DNA of 64,000 bases from Orbilia blumenaviensis (taxonomy: Eukaryota > Ascomycota > Orbiliomycetes > Orbiliales > Orbiliaceae): positions 434,001 through 498,000 of the forward strand of contig JAVHNS010000007.1 in assembly GCA_036872755.1 (NCBI GenBank), given 5' to 3'. Within the stretch, counting starts at the first letter, position 1. Each line of letters begins with the position of its first letter. The translations under genes and the position numbers were made by a program. The notes beneath the pieces are model-generated. The model made no database searches and had not been told where the DNA came from. It saw nothing but the letters and a program-made list of their open reading frames with translations. This document shows, in pieces, positions 24,436 to 37,225 of this stretch.

Positions 24436-26165
24436 ATGTCTTTCGAGAAGGATACCTCATTTTTCGTTCCCCTGTGGGTCAACGGGACTACCGTTTGCCC
24501 TGAGGGATCGCTGAAATATGAGGTCACTACTCCTCCATCCCAATCATTGGCCTGGAAAGCATGTGCTGCAACAAAATCTTCAATAGATACCGCGGTTGAA
24601 TCTGCTTCCCAGGCCTTTGTCTCCTGGTCCAAGACGTCATGTTCAGCCCGTATCTCTATTTTCTCCAAAGCTGCCGATATCCTTGAATCGAAAGCGGACG
24701 AGGTTCAATACTACTTCGACAAAGAGATCGGTGCCGGGGAAGCCTGGTCTTCGTTTAACCTAAACTTCTGCGTGGATGCCTTGAGGAGTATCGGAGACGT
24801 GCTCGAAGACGCATTACGGAGCGAGGCTATCAAAGGCAAAGATGGGATGATGGGTGTAGTTAGCAAAGTTCCATATGGGGTAGTCGGGGCTATTGCTCCA
24901 TGGTACGTTTCTCGCAAGCTTCTCAAGTTAGATTAAATATTCGTATGCATATATATGATTCTGATGCAAAGCTTCACAGGAACGCACCTCTGATCCTGGG
25001 CCTTCGTGGGCTCCTAGCCCCGATAGCCGCGGGGAATACGGTAGTCATGCTTGCAGCCCCTCTTGCGCCTATGACCCACCACTTTCTTGGCCTCCTCTTG
25101 CATTCTGCAGGTCTTCCAGCCGGTGTACTCAACATTCTTCCTGCACCACCGGCCCCAAATGACGCCGCTGAGGTAGTAGAAGCCCTGGTTAAACACTCTG
25201 CTATCCGGTTCCTAAACTTCACCGGCTCTACTGCTGTCGGGAGAAAGATTAACGAAGTCGCAGGGAGATATGGAAAACCCGTTACCATGGAGCTAGGCGG
25301 TAAATGTGTAACCCTAGCTCTTCAAGATGCTGACCTAGATAAACTCGCCCAAGAGCTCGTCGTTGGTGCTTACCTCAATTCCGGTCAGATCTGCATGTCT
25401 ACTGTAAGAAACATCATCACATTCAATCGGCCAAGCCATAACTTTATTCAATAATAGCTAGTCTCGCCGGATAATCGCTAATAGAGTAACTGTATATGCT
25501 AGGAGCTCGCACTAATCCCTACCTCTCTAACCTCCCGCCTTGTGGAGAAACTACCTTCCATAATGTCCCAAATCTTCCCACCTCCAACCCTACCCCTCGT
25601 CACACATCCCTCCAAGCGAAAAGTTCTGAACCTCCTCGCTGATGCTGCTCTTAAAGGCGCAATAATACACACCGCTTCGGGCGAACAAGATTCACCCACA
25701 ATCCTTGACAAGATCTCTAAAGACCCAAACTCCTCCCTGCCCCCACTATTCCTAACCAAGGTAACCAAAGACATGGAAATCTACCACACCGAGACGTTCG
25801 CACCCGTGTTCTGCATCTTCGAATACGACGGTGACAACGTTGAAGAAGCAATCAAGACTACCAATAATTTAGAATACGGCTTGTCTGTAGCAATATTCTC
25901 GGCAGATGAGGATAAAGCGATCAAGATCGCAGGGGAGATCGAATCCGGGTAAGCTTCTGGCTCCTTTACGATTACCCACAGGGATTCCAACTAAACGGAA
26001 TTACTAATCAATCCCTGTAGGGCTGTACATATCAACCACATGACGGTCTACGACAACCCGTCGTTCCCGCATGGTGGTGTCAAGGGGTCTGGATATGGCC
26101 GTTTTGGTGGGAAATGGGGTGTTGAGGAGTTTACTTATATCAAAACTGTCACTAGGGCTGTTTGA
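24436..26165 (+). CDS. aldehyde dehydrogenase family protein
   Basis: NAD(P)-dependent oxidation of an aldehyde to the acid; nearest in style to salicylaldehyde/vanillin-dehydrogenase-like fungal ALDHs. Exons 24436-24902, 24980-25403, 25503-25948 and 26021-26165 give 493 residues, the normal size. The oxyanion-site PWNAPLILGLRG (155-166), Rossmann NFTGSTAVGR, general-base Glu260 (MELGGK) and nucleophile Cys294 (GQICMST) are all present with the usual 34-residue spacing. ETFAPVF and PHGGVKGSGYGRFGG close the fold. Odd: the cofactor-binding stretch usually written TVVLKxSE reads TVVMLAAP (176-183), so the conserved Lys and Glu that hold the NAD ribose are missing. No targeting signal is seen, so it is probably cytosolic. 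Divergent from the glucosyltransferase gene across 2.8 kb. The family is certain; substrate and cofactor efficiency are not. Confidence 0.95.
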
Positions 26166-26923
26166 AAATAAGAGCTGAAGGTTGATCTATATATCGATGT
26201 TTGGTGGCTGGCGTACGAAGTTGTCTCATTAGACGTACATATATCCAATAGTCTCTCGGATGAAATACAAATTGTATTTATTTGGTCCAACATGGTCTCG
26301 TAAACCAGGTCCCACATGCACAGACCGAATTTCGTGTTATATGCGGCGGAATGCCTTAAGACTAATTGCTATATATGACACATCTCTCCGTAATAGGAGG
26401 GAGGTTATTGACGTTAAGGAGAGGGTAGAGGATACGATAAAAAAGAAAACTCTAAACGAGTAAGCTACCAACTGCCGAGGATACCGGGTATGAGGCTCAA
26501 GAGCAAGAAGGGGAAAAAGGGAACTATAGATTACATTATAGACACCAATGTCACGCGCATATAAGCATCATCGCCAGAAAGAGAGAGAACAAGACTCAGA
26601 GAAACGCCACGGTAAATGCACGATTATCCACGCTGTGCTGAGAAGATGGAAAAATACAGGTATAGCGAAAGAAGAAAAACAAGGCTGGTTCCCAAAACCA
26701 AGCGAAGCCCGTAACCTTATAAGGCTACAAGGAAGGAAAACTAGTCATTAAGTTCATTAGAAAGCTGTATGGAGTAAGAAAGAATGCCGAACAGGAATCG
26801 TGATCACATCAGACAAATCCAAAAATGCAATCAACGTAGTAAGAAAAACGCGTAGCACGAAAATTGAAAGACCAGAAAAATGAAAAAATTCCGAAGGTTG
26901 CACAATTGTATAATATTACCAGA
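26166..26923. other. convergent 3' spacer
   Basis: Between the ALDH and F-box gene 3' ends. Frames at 26260-26463 and 26548-26751 are short, AT-rich and unsupported. Confidence 0.7.
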
Positions 26924-29064
26924 TTATAGAAAAACACCCTCGATAGGCTCCCAAGCCAACTGCGAAACCTTGAAGGCATTGCGGGCGTATACCAACCTCT
27001 CTGTATTCTCTCTTACCCCGGAGTGGACTGCTACCGGTGCACCTCCACCAACTTTTAGAGCCTCTAGGCACGGATAAGATCTCAATAGCCAGGGTACAAA
27101 CTTAGAAGACGGAAGCTATAAATATCTCTCGTTAGTCAATCAGATCCCTGATATAAGCCACACAAGGCTGTCTTGCGGGAAAACCCCACAACGCAACGTG
27201 GAGCACAACTTACAACGTCCTTGGTCCTCACTGCTTGTAATTTTGCAGCATTGGCCTCCCTGTCAAGGGGAATCGACATGGAGTTGACATACTCGAATGG
27301 GCGGACGACAGAGATGTGAAGGACTTTCAGAGCATGGTAGCCTTGAAGAAGGGTTTCGAACGCTGGATTATCCCGCTGGCGCTATATGGCGAAGAAGAGT
27401 CAGAATCGCTAAAGCTTACAAATAGCAAAAAAAAAAAAAACCGTCGGCCTTACCCATAATAGTCTCCAATACCTCCAATCCCATGGAACATGGAGCTCTA
27501 GATGTCTCAGATACTTGCACCTTTTTGAAATTTCGTTGATTTTGCTGACCTCCCACTCAATTCCTGGCGTGGTGCAGATTCCCGTGCGGAGTTTCACCAG
27601 CTTGGGGAGCATGACCAGCTTAACGTCCACGTTGGGAAATTCGATATCGAGTTCGGTGAGCTCCTTGCGGTACTTCTTGAGTAATGCAAGCTGGAGGTGA
27701 CTGCAGTCTCGTATCAAAAGTTTGCCACCGGATCGGTACTCGTAATCGTAGAGGACTCTTTCGCCAGACATGAAGTCGTTGGTGGCGTTTTCAGGATCCA
27801 TGCTCCTCAGGGTCGAGTATTTGTTGAACCTTCCATTCGAGGGAGAGTCTAGAATCGTCAAGGATGTAACCCTTGGGAGCGTATGACCCTTTTCGAAGAA
27901 ATCCCACATCCCGTCTGCATCCAGGCCAGTGACACGGAAACAGAAGCTGGTTCTATGCCTGTCGATCAACTCGTGTATCTCATGTAGTAGGTCGCTTTCA
28001 TAGTCCTGTTGCGTTTTGGTCGCGGCTGCTAGTTGAGCCCCATTTGCAGTAAAAAGAAAAGGCGTAGCGGCAGTAGCGGGATTGTAAACCGGACGCATTC
28101 TCAACGACAAGCTGTTCAGTGACGGGGCATTATGCAATAACTCCGTTAAGTCCCAGCAAATGTTTGAGATTTCTTGGTAAGGCTCGAATATCCAACACTT
28201 CTCAGAAAACAGGTTTGGGAGGGTAAGCGCCAAAGATTTTAGCCTCGTGCTGGCTAGCATCTGCAGTGAGAATTGACTAGGCTCGTCTATCAAGGGTGGG
28301 GAATACCAGGATTGGTCAGAGCCCGGGCATAAGTCGAGGACGCAGAGAGTGGGATGCCGTCGTAGAGCGAATAGAATAGCAGTATCAATATGGACACTCG
28401 TAGACCACCTACGCACATAGGATTAGAAGGCTTCTCAGATAGAAGAGGGGGGGAAGGCTTCAGCCTTTAGTATGGTGGGCTGCAATAATACTATCTGGGG
28501 GGCAACTTACTCAAAGCTCTTCAAGTTAGTAAGTCGAGGAAGAACGTCGACTACCTGCGCTCTAAACCTTGTACATAGTTCTGTGAGATACCGGCCTGAC
28601 GCATCTGTCGGACCAATAGGGGATACTGGGCTAGCAGTAGGACTTGTCCCCCGAGACCCAAATTTGCTTGTGCTTGAGGACGATATTCTTAAACTGCGCA
28701 CACAAGAAGCATGGTGTCGTCTACGATCCATCAAGACCCGGATGGCGCTGCTAAATCGTGCGGGTTGCACCGATTTCGTTCTAAGGTTGACGTTCCTCCA
28801 CAAGAACCGTGAAGCCACGTCGTACATCCCCTTATCGACGAGGCATAATGCTAAAAGTGAAGTTTTATCGTTTTCTAACTGGTGAAATATGCAAAAATCC
28901 CTCCATAAGAAGGGGTTTGTTGCTGTCAGCCGCGGCTGGCTCTACGTAGATGTTCGCAAGGGATGACGATATATGCGCATTCCCTATTAGAAGACGGAAG
29001 CGGGGGGACTTACGTAGCTAATAATATCATGCCAGATGTCATAGTTTCGAGGTACTGAGGGCAT
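26924..29064 (-). CDS. F-box protein with leucine-rich-like C-terminal region
   Basis: Probable substrate receptor of an SCF ubiquitin ligase. Exons 29064-29014, 28878-28511, 28408-27454, 27381-27214 and 27115-26924 give 577 residues. The F-box falls at the N-terminus, across the first junction: YDIWHDIISYLEND followed by LLALCLVDKGMYDVAS and FLWRNVNL, a typical pattern. Repeated Leu-rich strands follow (LKSLALTLPNL, LNSLSLRMRP, VTSLTILDSP, LTELDIEFPNV, LRHLELHV, LKVLHISVV, LEALKVGG), consistent with a degenerate leucine-rich fold. The ATG at 29064 puts the F-box at residue 8; an in-frame extension to 29325 is possible but looks non-coding. The third intron contains an A14 run. Substrate unknown. 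Confidence 0.82.
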
Positions 29065-32064
29065 GATGTTCAAACTCAAGGACGCAAAATCGTCGAAAAC
29101 AAAGGATGGGTCGGTAGGAATTGTGCGCGGTTGAAGAATACTGTAGAAAGAATGTTGTCTAGTCTTACAATCTCTTACCGCATGAAGCGGTCTCGGTGAA
29201 TGTGACCATGTGAGACTCCGTAGGCTTTGAATCTTGAAAGCTGGATCAGTTGCCGCTGCTACAGCTACCTCAGGACAATAATATGCCATGTTACAACCCA
29301 CGAATTGTGCGCGTGGTGGGCGCAAAGTGTGGTATCTGCAAGGTTTGATGTGTTTGAGTGTGGATTAGGAAATATTAAATGCAGAGGTTACAACGGCGAC
29401 CTGTTGTATCGAACCGAGGTGGTTGCTGAAACCTATTTTGACTTGGGTGTTCTGGCTCGTTTAAACAGTCGCAATTTTCTCATAGATGTCTATTAAGGAG
29501 TCCTTGAGGATTGCGAAGTTCTATATACTAAATCGCAGTAGTATGTGTTGAAGTCTGGGAGATATCCAAAGGTCAGCCAACAAGTCAACCTTACCCCGAA
29601 AGCATACATAGTGGTGGATAGACCCGGGGAAGGAAAATAAATTATAATTTATAGGCAGGCAATTGTACTTACGAATTAGGAGTGAGATTAAACCCCAAAA
29701 ATATTCAAAAAAAAAAAAAGAGGCAGCGTTCAGCTTTAGGCAGAGATGTTCGGAAATCAACCTTATAAGGTCGACGGGTAATTCGGTCCGCGAACGAGGT
29801 ATGTATTTCGGCTGCTTCAGATGGTCATTTCAAAATAATCTGGTTTATCTTACAAGACTCGTTTCGAAATTCGGATGCAAGCGTGGGAGGCGAAGAGCAA
29901 AGCCTTAAAAATATATAAAATCTTCTAGAACCACTGAAGGAAGGAAAGAGTCAAAAAATCCCAACAGAGAAAGGTCCCAAATGTAGCAACGTTGACGTCG
30001 AGGCTAAGCGTATTGTGCCCGGGCGCACGTTTATAGAGCTGACAGGCGATACTGCGGCAAGCTGCAAGGGGTCAGTGGAGGATGCATGAACAAGGGGCTT
30101 GGGGAAGGTCGAGAAAGCCTTTTTGGTGGGTTTAACGTTGTGTATTCTGAATAGAGAATTCGGGGCAGCGACCTGGGATAAGATCCTCTTAAATCGCTTC
30201 TTTTTGATGGGTTCTCAGGCTCCCTTGGGACCAGAGCCATGGTGTTGGAAGCAGGCAAAAGAGCACAATTGCAAACCAACTTCAGCCGCACAAAGCGTGC
30301 TGATCTCATGTGCGACTCAAGGGGAGTAACATCCAGGATAAACGGTATCCTATCGTGGATTTGTTATTCAGTTCTTCAAGTTGGAAGGCCTGTACACATA
30401 GTTGATATTGCTCTAGCTGACGACTCTCGTGCGATCCTTTAACCGGGCCAGGCGCCGATCCAGTCGGGTGAAGCCGTACTATCTTGCTCGTCATTCATTT
30501 CTTCTTGTCTTCCTGTGACAATAGAGTGCGAGCAGGTCGAGCTGAATCAGCATGCCGACGGACGCACGGGAGCCATAGGTTTCCCAGGTACACATGCAAT
30601 AAATGGTGTAGCGGCGTATGCCCTGGCCTGTGGGTAAAGCGAATAATGCAATACAGGCAGCCAGTAGCCAATAGACCGGGCTAGCAGTCAGCTAGCCACC
30701 ACCAGCGTAACCAGCACCTGGAGAGAACGGGTCGACGGTCCCGCATCACCATCTAGGAATCGAGTCGGGAAGCAAGTGTAGCCGTAAGTAGGGTGATCCG
30801 GGCGTCCCTTTTCGTTCAGGATACCCACATTGGGTCGCGCATCGAAAATTTTCGCTTGCATGACACTTCCTGTTCTGGATGTCAAGCCCGGCTACACCGT
30901 CGCTAGGACGCTTTGGATGTGGCTGTACAACTGGTGGTCTTTCTGTGAGACCTGCTGGTTGGCAGAGTTAGCTTCTGTGCCTGCAGCAATTAATTCAATC
31001 GTGCTCCATGGAATTTAATGCATCCTGGATGTGGGCAGGTGTATGTAGGTGTACGCCGGGTTCGAATAATTCGCCAGTAGCTGACAATCGACCAAAATGA
31101 TGCGTGATTGCATCAGTTGTGGATATCGTCGACATAGTAGACAGAGTTGTTGCATGTCTAGACCGCCGATATCCGGATAGATGTCAGGCTATCTAGCTTA
31201 ACCTTCCCGTCCGGAAGCGTGGAGTCGACAGCGAGAAAGAAGGGTTTATTGTACAAGGCTAGCTGAGGCTCATTAAATTTTGTTTCATCTAATGAACGAA
31301 TCCGATTTGCATGAACCCGATCTGTGCGGCATGGGAGCTCATACTTGAGACCTACGGCTGGAGGACGGCCCTGCCGCAATACATAGTTTTGTGCGATAGT
31401 GCACAGGAAGAACTTGTCTCTGGGTTAGCAGACGTTTTACACCGCCCCCGATAAATTGCGTGCCGACTACATTTTTTTACCACGATTCTCTAGAGAACCC
31501 ATTTGTAGTATCATTTTGCCATCGAGAGAACAAATTCTTCTGGATCACCATACTACGTGGAGTAGTTTACTCGATTCAGAAAGTCTAAGTGATAACCAGT
31601 TGGTGTGCCTTGGTTGATCCACTGAGGTTTGCTAGTACCAAGCGAAGTGAATTTGGAATATCGGCAACGCCACATTTTTCTCAGTACCATCACAAGGAAG
31701 TGCACAATAACGAAAAAAGGTATACTCGTGTAACTTGCCGAAATAAACAGAGTTGCACTGCCTTTGTGGCTGTCTCATTCGGGTACTAGAAGATCATGAT
31801 GAAGCTTAATCTCGATCTTCCCGACATAAGTAAAAGGGAAAAAAGCACTGCTGTTGTAAACACATAGGTATAGTTACAGTTGGCGAAAGTATTGGCTACG
31901 GCTGGTCTCGCGGCCCCTGCTATTGAATAGGGTGAGACATTGGAATAGGCGAAGGGTATTGTTGTAACAATGCGATCAAGGGCCATCCCAAGTATAATTC
32001 TCCTAAAGTCCAAATACGCAAGCGTCCAAGAAGCTTGAATTTCTTGCCTACCCGTGCTCCACAT
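29065..32064. other. 3 kb spacer with weak coding-like traces
   Basis: No complete gene found. On the minus strand, 31158-31430 reads as an exon-like open frame (LRQGRPPAVGLKYELPCRTD, then NKPFFLAVDSTLPDGKVK) preceded by a possible acceptor. Downstream pieces to about 30690 stay protein-like but are broken by stops and frame changes. An A-run lies at 29706-29718. This could be a decayed gene; I cannot name a family. Confidence 0.4.
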
Positions 32065-34251
32065 TTAGCCTTCTGCATCAACCGCATCGTATGAATTACT
32101 CTGTGGGAGTCCTGGTTAGTAAATGTGGTCCTTCAGTGTCTCAAATTGCGCAATCTATTACGAAAGACATACCTTATGTTTAGGGACAAACTTGAAATCC
32201 TCGCTTGCCTTTCCCAAGAACATGTTACTGATCTTGATCCAATCCCGATAGTCATCACTCGCTAGCAACGTCTCAAGCTCATCCCTACCCTTGAATCTTG
32301 GTGGCCTGTCCTGGATCCGCGGCGGCAGGACCTCCAAAAGCCCCACAGGAACATATCTATGGGTGAAGCTCAGGTACTCGCACAAGAATCGGCGTGTATT
32401 GTTCACACCCATTTCGTCGCTACCCCAGCAATCCAGTCCGTATTTCGCGAATTGTTCTACATATGCAAGACGTTCTGTTGCAGTTTTATCCAGGTACTGC
32501 CTCGCATGTATTTCCTCAAAGATCCAAGGCTTCATAAGTGCTCCTCTAGCAATTAAGACAGAGTCCACATGACTGTCGTCCACAGCTCGGTAGTAGTCCT
32601 CGTAAGAGTAACAGTCTCCGTTACCAATAAAATACGGGACCAATCTCCTTGATTCGCTTTTCTCCTTGTCGTCTTCGGATGTATCCAATGCTTCTTGCTT
32701 TTCCTCCTTCAGCCGGTGGATAAGAGCAGAGCATTCTGCAATATAACCCCAATCCGCCTCACGGGAATACCGCTGTTGTCTGGAGCGGCCGTGAAGCGTA
32801 ATCGCCGCAACATCTCCTTCGTCAACCAATCGCCGAATCACCTTCTGTGCGATTGGATGTTTATCGGAACAACCGGTCCTGATTTTAACGGTAATTGGAA
32901 TCTCACCGCTCACGTAGTTCATCCCTCGCATCATCTTACTCAATTTGGATTGCTGCTCCATGAGTGCAGCACCACCACCAGATCTGTATACAAGATCAAT
33001 GGGGCATCCAGAGTTCATATCGATGAGATGAAGGGATGGGCAATAGTGAGCAAGTACCTCTGTTGCCTTCAAAGCTTCCCATGGCTTCTTGGCAGATATT
33101 TGCACACCAAATTTCTTCTCGGAGCTATGGGCGCGGACAAGGGCCCATTCACTCTTTTCACCTTTGATGAGGGGAATAGACATCGCCATTTCTGAGTATG
33201 TGGCTGAAGCACCGAGAGAGGTACATAACCTTCGGAAAGGTAAATTCCCTGTTGTTGTGAGGGGAGCGAGAAGGGGAGTTTCAGCTGATATATGCAGTCG
33301 TCGCTTTTCAGATGGTCTAAATCTCGTTTCTTTATACGCCGCATTGTTGTCCCGTTTTTCTTCTCCAAATGTCTCGTCCAGGTATTTGAGAAACGTATCA
33401 CTCTTCTCATAGGGAAACTTCTTGTGCATAAGGAGCTTCTTGGTTTCTGCGGATATCTCGTTCTTGAGGCTACTCTCCACTTCTTGGCCAGCGATATACT
33501 GGTTGTACCTGTCCTCATCGACGATGAGTTGCAGCTCCTTTCTCGTTTCCCCTGCAGTGGGGTCTTCTAGAGGTACATTGGCATCTTGCATGTGTGATTT
33601 GATCCACTTGCATTTCCAACCGACAGGACACTTTCCTCTGTCCGCCCACACAGGGCATACAGTGTCGTTCAAGTTCTCCCTCTGGCTGAGGTACCCTCTG
33701 ATATCGTGGCTTTCCCGGCACTTGTCCCCGAAACCGCATTCCTCTTTCGAGAACTCGTTTACCAGAGCACGGGAGCGGCACAGTCCCACAAATTCGCCGT
33801 ATTTCCCGAACCGTCGAGCCTTGTTCTGTCCTGTGCGAGCTTGCTTTTCGGCCTTGGTGAATTTGCGTCCTCCAGCTGGAGCATCCGAAACATTGATGGC
33901 GTGGGACCTTGCCTCCGCAGCGTCATCATCTGGAGCTGGAGGAAGTGGTTGCGCAGAGCCTGGTTGGAGCAGGTACCTATGGTCACGAGGGCGATTGGTT
34001 AGGCGTTTTTCCTGGGCTGAATTTAAGATCAAAATGACGTACTCTGCTTTGATGGGAGCAATGCCTTTGCGCCGTTCTGTAGAGTTTAGCTGATCAGATT
34101 CTTCCGTCTTTAGTTTCTTCGAAGCTGGTCCATCGTCAAAAGAAGGACCATTGGCTGCGCTGTTTGACGCATCTGCAAGTGATGGCGACGCCGGACGCTT
34201 AGTCGCATCTCCAGTAAGTCCTGTGCCTGACGGCGTTTCCGTAAGATCCAT
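32065..34251 (-). CDS. DUS3: tRNA-dihydrouridine(47) synthase [NAD(P)+]
   Basis: Flavoenzyme reducing U47 of cytosolic tRNAs. Proposed exons 34251-34043, 33976-32173 and 32100-32065 encode 682 residues. A charged nuclear-type N-terminus is followed by two CCCH zinc fingers (first Cys near 136 and 177), then the Dus TIM barrel (about 300-600) with TTTGNLPFRRLCTSLGA, active-site Cys394 in MNSGCPIDL, VKIRTG and TLHGRSRQQRYS; it ends PKHKSNSYD. The first intron (34042-33977, 66 bases) keeps the frame open if retained. Splicing is preferred because it has a GTACGT donor, a CTAAC branch site and a CATAG acceptor, and joins IKAEYLLQPG as expected for the family. The tiny last exon (36 bases) restores the conserved KHKSN end. 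Very high confidence in function. Confidence 0.97.
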
Positions 34252-35148
34252 GGTTGCCTGGGTATTTGTGATTATTGTTTGACTTCAGGCGGCGAGAATC
34301 AAGACTGATGAGTTTCCAACAGAATCAGGAATGGTGGATATGGCAAAAAGTCGACACGAAAAAAGTTGTGGTGTGTTATTGGATGACGAACCGAACCCGA
34401 TGCGGTAACTAGCCACAAGCATGTCGGACATGTGGCTGAGGGAAGGACGTGCTTTGTGTGGCGCAGCTGAACAACGCAATTTGGGCCTAGTCTGATCGGA
34501 ACGTGGCTTTGCGCAACTCTCTCATTTCCACCACCGCCGTCGTTCAGCGGGAAACAATGGCGTACACATATCGCCATGTTAACCGGGTTGCGGATTATAA
34601 CTACAGATTCCCTCCACACAAGGCAGGTAAGGAGACAGGTTACTTCGTGGTAGGTCGACCATTGGCTTCCTCTTTGTTTTCTTACCGCTCTTATACTACT
34701 ATTGTGACTACCACTCTTGCTCCTCGTTGCTGATTGTTATGTTAAGTACTTTGCATGTAGGAGATGCCACCTAGCTTCTGCAGACCGTAGCAGACCGTCT
34801 GAAGCCTTCTTGCACTTGCTCGGGCACTCGATGCTGGGGAATGCAAGGTGATAGGCTGTTGAAACGCTAAAACCATGCCGTTGCCTCCTTTCTTGCTCGA
34901 GAAATGATACATAGCACCGTGTTTCCCTGGTGGATCCCAGTTTGCATTGCTTCCTTTTTCCTGGTCAGCGGTGCCGGCTTGCGGGCACATGACGTCCAGA
35001 TGTGTGAAAAGACGGGACGAAAAGAAAGAAAAACGCGGTAACGATTTTGGCAGGAGCCCGTCCATCGGAAACCGGATGCCATCATCGAGGACTTGTGAAA
35101 AATTGAAAAACTGACTGTCGGCATATCACGTTGGAATGGCTCCTATCG

Positions 35149-35184
35149 TCAATCAATCAATCAATCAAATCAATCAAATCAATT
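35149..35184. repeat. AATC/AAATC microsatellite
   Basis: Seven to eight units of TCAA with A insertions, in the DUS3-kinase spacer. Confidence 0.95.
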
Positions 35185-35681
35185 AAGCATTGCTCATGCC
35201 CCTCTGCACAGATTGTGCGCCATTTGAGGGGGTGCCCGTCAAATCGAAGTCGAAATTAAAATTTGAGGCTCGCGCGATGAGCAGCCCTGATCCCGGGAGC
35301 CTGTTTTGGCCTAAGCCAGACTGCCAACACATCCTCCCACACCATCTCAGTCTGTTCCAGAAAGTTACTTCCACCACCAACGATAGCCATATATCTCTGA
35401 CGGTCAATCCAAATGGGCCAATGTACCACATCTTGCTGGTGCTGCTCTTGCTGATGCCGGATACTCAGGCGAGTTTATTTGCTGCATCAGTTATTGCAGG
35501 CAGCTAGTCATGCATCCCCGTGGATGGTGCCCCCCATCGTTCCGTTAATTTCCAGTACATGCTTGCTGGTCCGGTACATTTCTCGCTACGGCTTCATATA
35601 CGCTACCCCAAGGTACTTGCAGCTGCAGAGGTACATCCATACATTACATATTGCTGTAAAACATTGCATAACGAAAGCGGG

Positions 35682-35735
35682 TGAGAGTGAGAGTGAACGA
35701 GAGAGAGAGAGAGAGAGTGAATGAGAGAGAGAGGG
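35682..35735. repeat. GA-rich microsatellite
   Basis: Interrupted GAGA tract. GA tracts can exclude nucleosomes in promoters; here it is about 2.1 kb upstream of the kinase start. Confidence 0.95.
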
Positions 35736-36765
35736 AGGAAGAACCTGGGCTGAAATCTGCATCTTGCTGCGCTGTCAACCAAGACGGGAAGAGAAGTGGG
35801 AAGAAAAAAAAAATACACTACCATCATCCATACTTTTCTTCTCACGTCTTCCATTCCATCTACGCCTCTTATCTCTCGATATCATCGGTTTTCGATATCG
35901 TCATTATCACCTTTAATTCGACGGGGCGTGCTACAACCTACGAACGTACCTTACATACGTGCTTCTGACATCTTTCATATCGCACATAACACATCTATCG
36001 CTTCACGATTCATCGGACAGAAACAGCGCATCGCAGCAGCTGCAGCAGGGCTTTTCCTCGAATCGGCTTGCGGGTTTTGAAAAGGAAGAAGCAGAGTTTT
36101 GGCGGGTGTTTTGCCGAACAGGGTTGGTTGTCACACTGCGGGAGCCAGACAATACCAACACTTGCAGCGATTGAGATTTTTCCTTTCAAAAAAAAGAGAC
36201 TATTATTGCTATTTTCCTGGGGTTATTGGGGAAAGAAACATCTCTTGAGAAGATACGAGGTTGGTTTTTTTTTTTTTTTTTATCAATTTTGCCAGAGTAT
36301 CGTCCGAATCGAATTTTGAAGACGAGAAGCAGCAAGACCAGGGGAGAGCATTACGGCATACATAGATACTATTCAAGTAAACATGGCCTAGTCCCGTCTT
36401 GATTGTTGTCTCCGTATTACCTGCATGAATTGTTCCCATATTGGATTCTCGTCGCGATATCAGTTCTGTCAAGTTGTCAAGAAATTTGAAGAGGGTCCAT
36501 CAACCTCAGCGAAGAGCCCGTCGAGGAGAGGGATTTTTAGGGACTAGCGGCCTGAACCTGACCTGATCGAAGTTAGTTTGGTCGTTTCCTCTCCCGCATG
36601 TGTCCCCCTTCATCGTTAAGATTGATTTGATTGTCTTGTCTTGGACCAGTTCTGGGGCCCTGTTTGAGTCCGCGCGGTTAGAAAATAACAATTCACCTCT
36701 TCAGACCATCACAGGCCGGCTCTCCCTTTCCTCGGACATCGCCTGCATTCAGTCTCCTATCCCCT

Positions 36766-36860
36766 CCCAATCAATTCAATTCATCCATCCATCCATTCAT
36801 CACCATTGTCATTGTTATTGTCATCATCACAATCATCATCATCACCATCATCATCATAAC
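36766..36860. repeat. CATC/CAT repeat tract
   Basis: CCAT units give way to irregular CAT/CAC triplets. One frame reads as a His run but has no gene context. Confidence 0.9.
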
Positions 36861-37190
36861 AAACCGGGATCACCATCGGGATCACCATAGGGACAGCAAT
36901 TTAGGAGGAAGAGAAATAAGAATAAGAATAATTAATGATAATAGGAAGAAGGAGGGATCCATCGCCAACTGCTTCACTATCATCACCATCGTCCCCTCGA
37001 CAAACGACCTGGCCTGTTTCAAAGTTTCCTTCCCAGCCGCCGTCGTAGCGTAGCCCGGTCGCGAACGGATACCCTTCTCGAGCCAGCCATTTCAACGTGT
37101 GCTTGTTGTAACAACCAAGTGCATCTTGCCTACTTACCTCTTAGGTACCTAACCCATACATCCATACCATCAAAGAAACAAGAGAGAAGG

Positions 37191-37224
<34 letters not shown>
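37191..37224. repeat. A34 homopolymer
   Basis: Uninterrupted run of 34 A. Length likely varies between isolates and may be affected by sequencing error. Confidence 0.9.

Positions 37225-37225
<1 letters not shown>

Noticed and set aside
287..26165. A secondary-metabolite cluster built from P450, glucosyltransferase and aldehyde dehydrogenase
   Set aside because: No backbone synthase, transporter or regulator is present; CHO2 and a tRNA lie between them and spacing is several kilobases.
29065..29325. 87-residue N-terminal extension of the F-box protein
   Set aside because: In frame, but F-boxes usually sit at the very N-terminus and the added sequence is not family-like.
31049..31070. tRNA-like B-box (GGGTTCGAAT)
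   Set aside because: No matching A-box, acceptor stem or anticodon arm around it.
33422..34093. 223-codon + strand frame
   Set aside because: Antisense shadow of DUS3.
36600..36890. His-rich protein
   Set aside because: Frame is created by the CAT repeat and starts outside any gene context.
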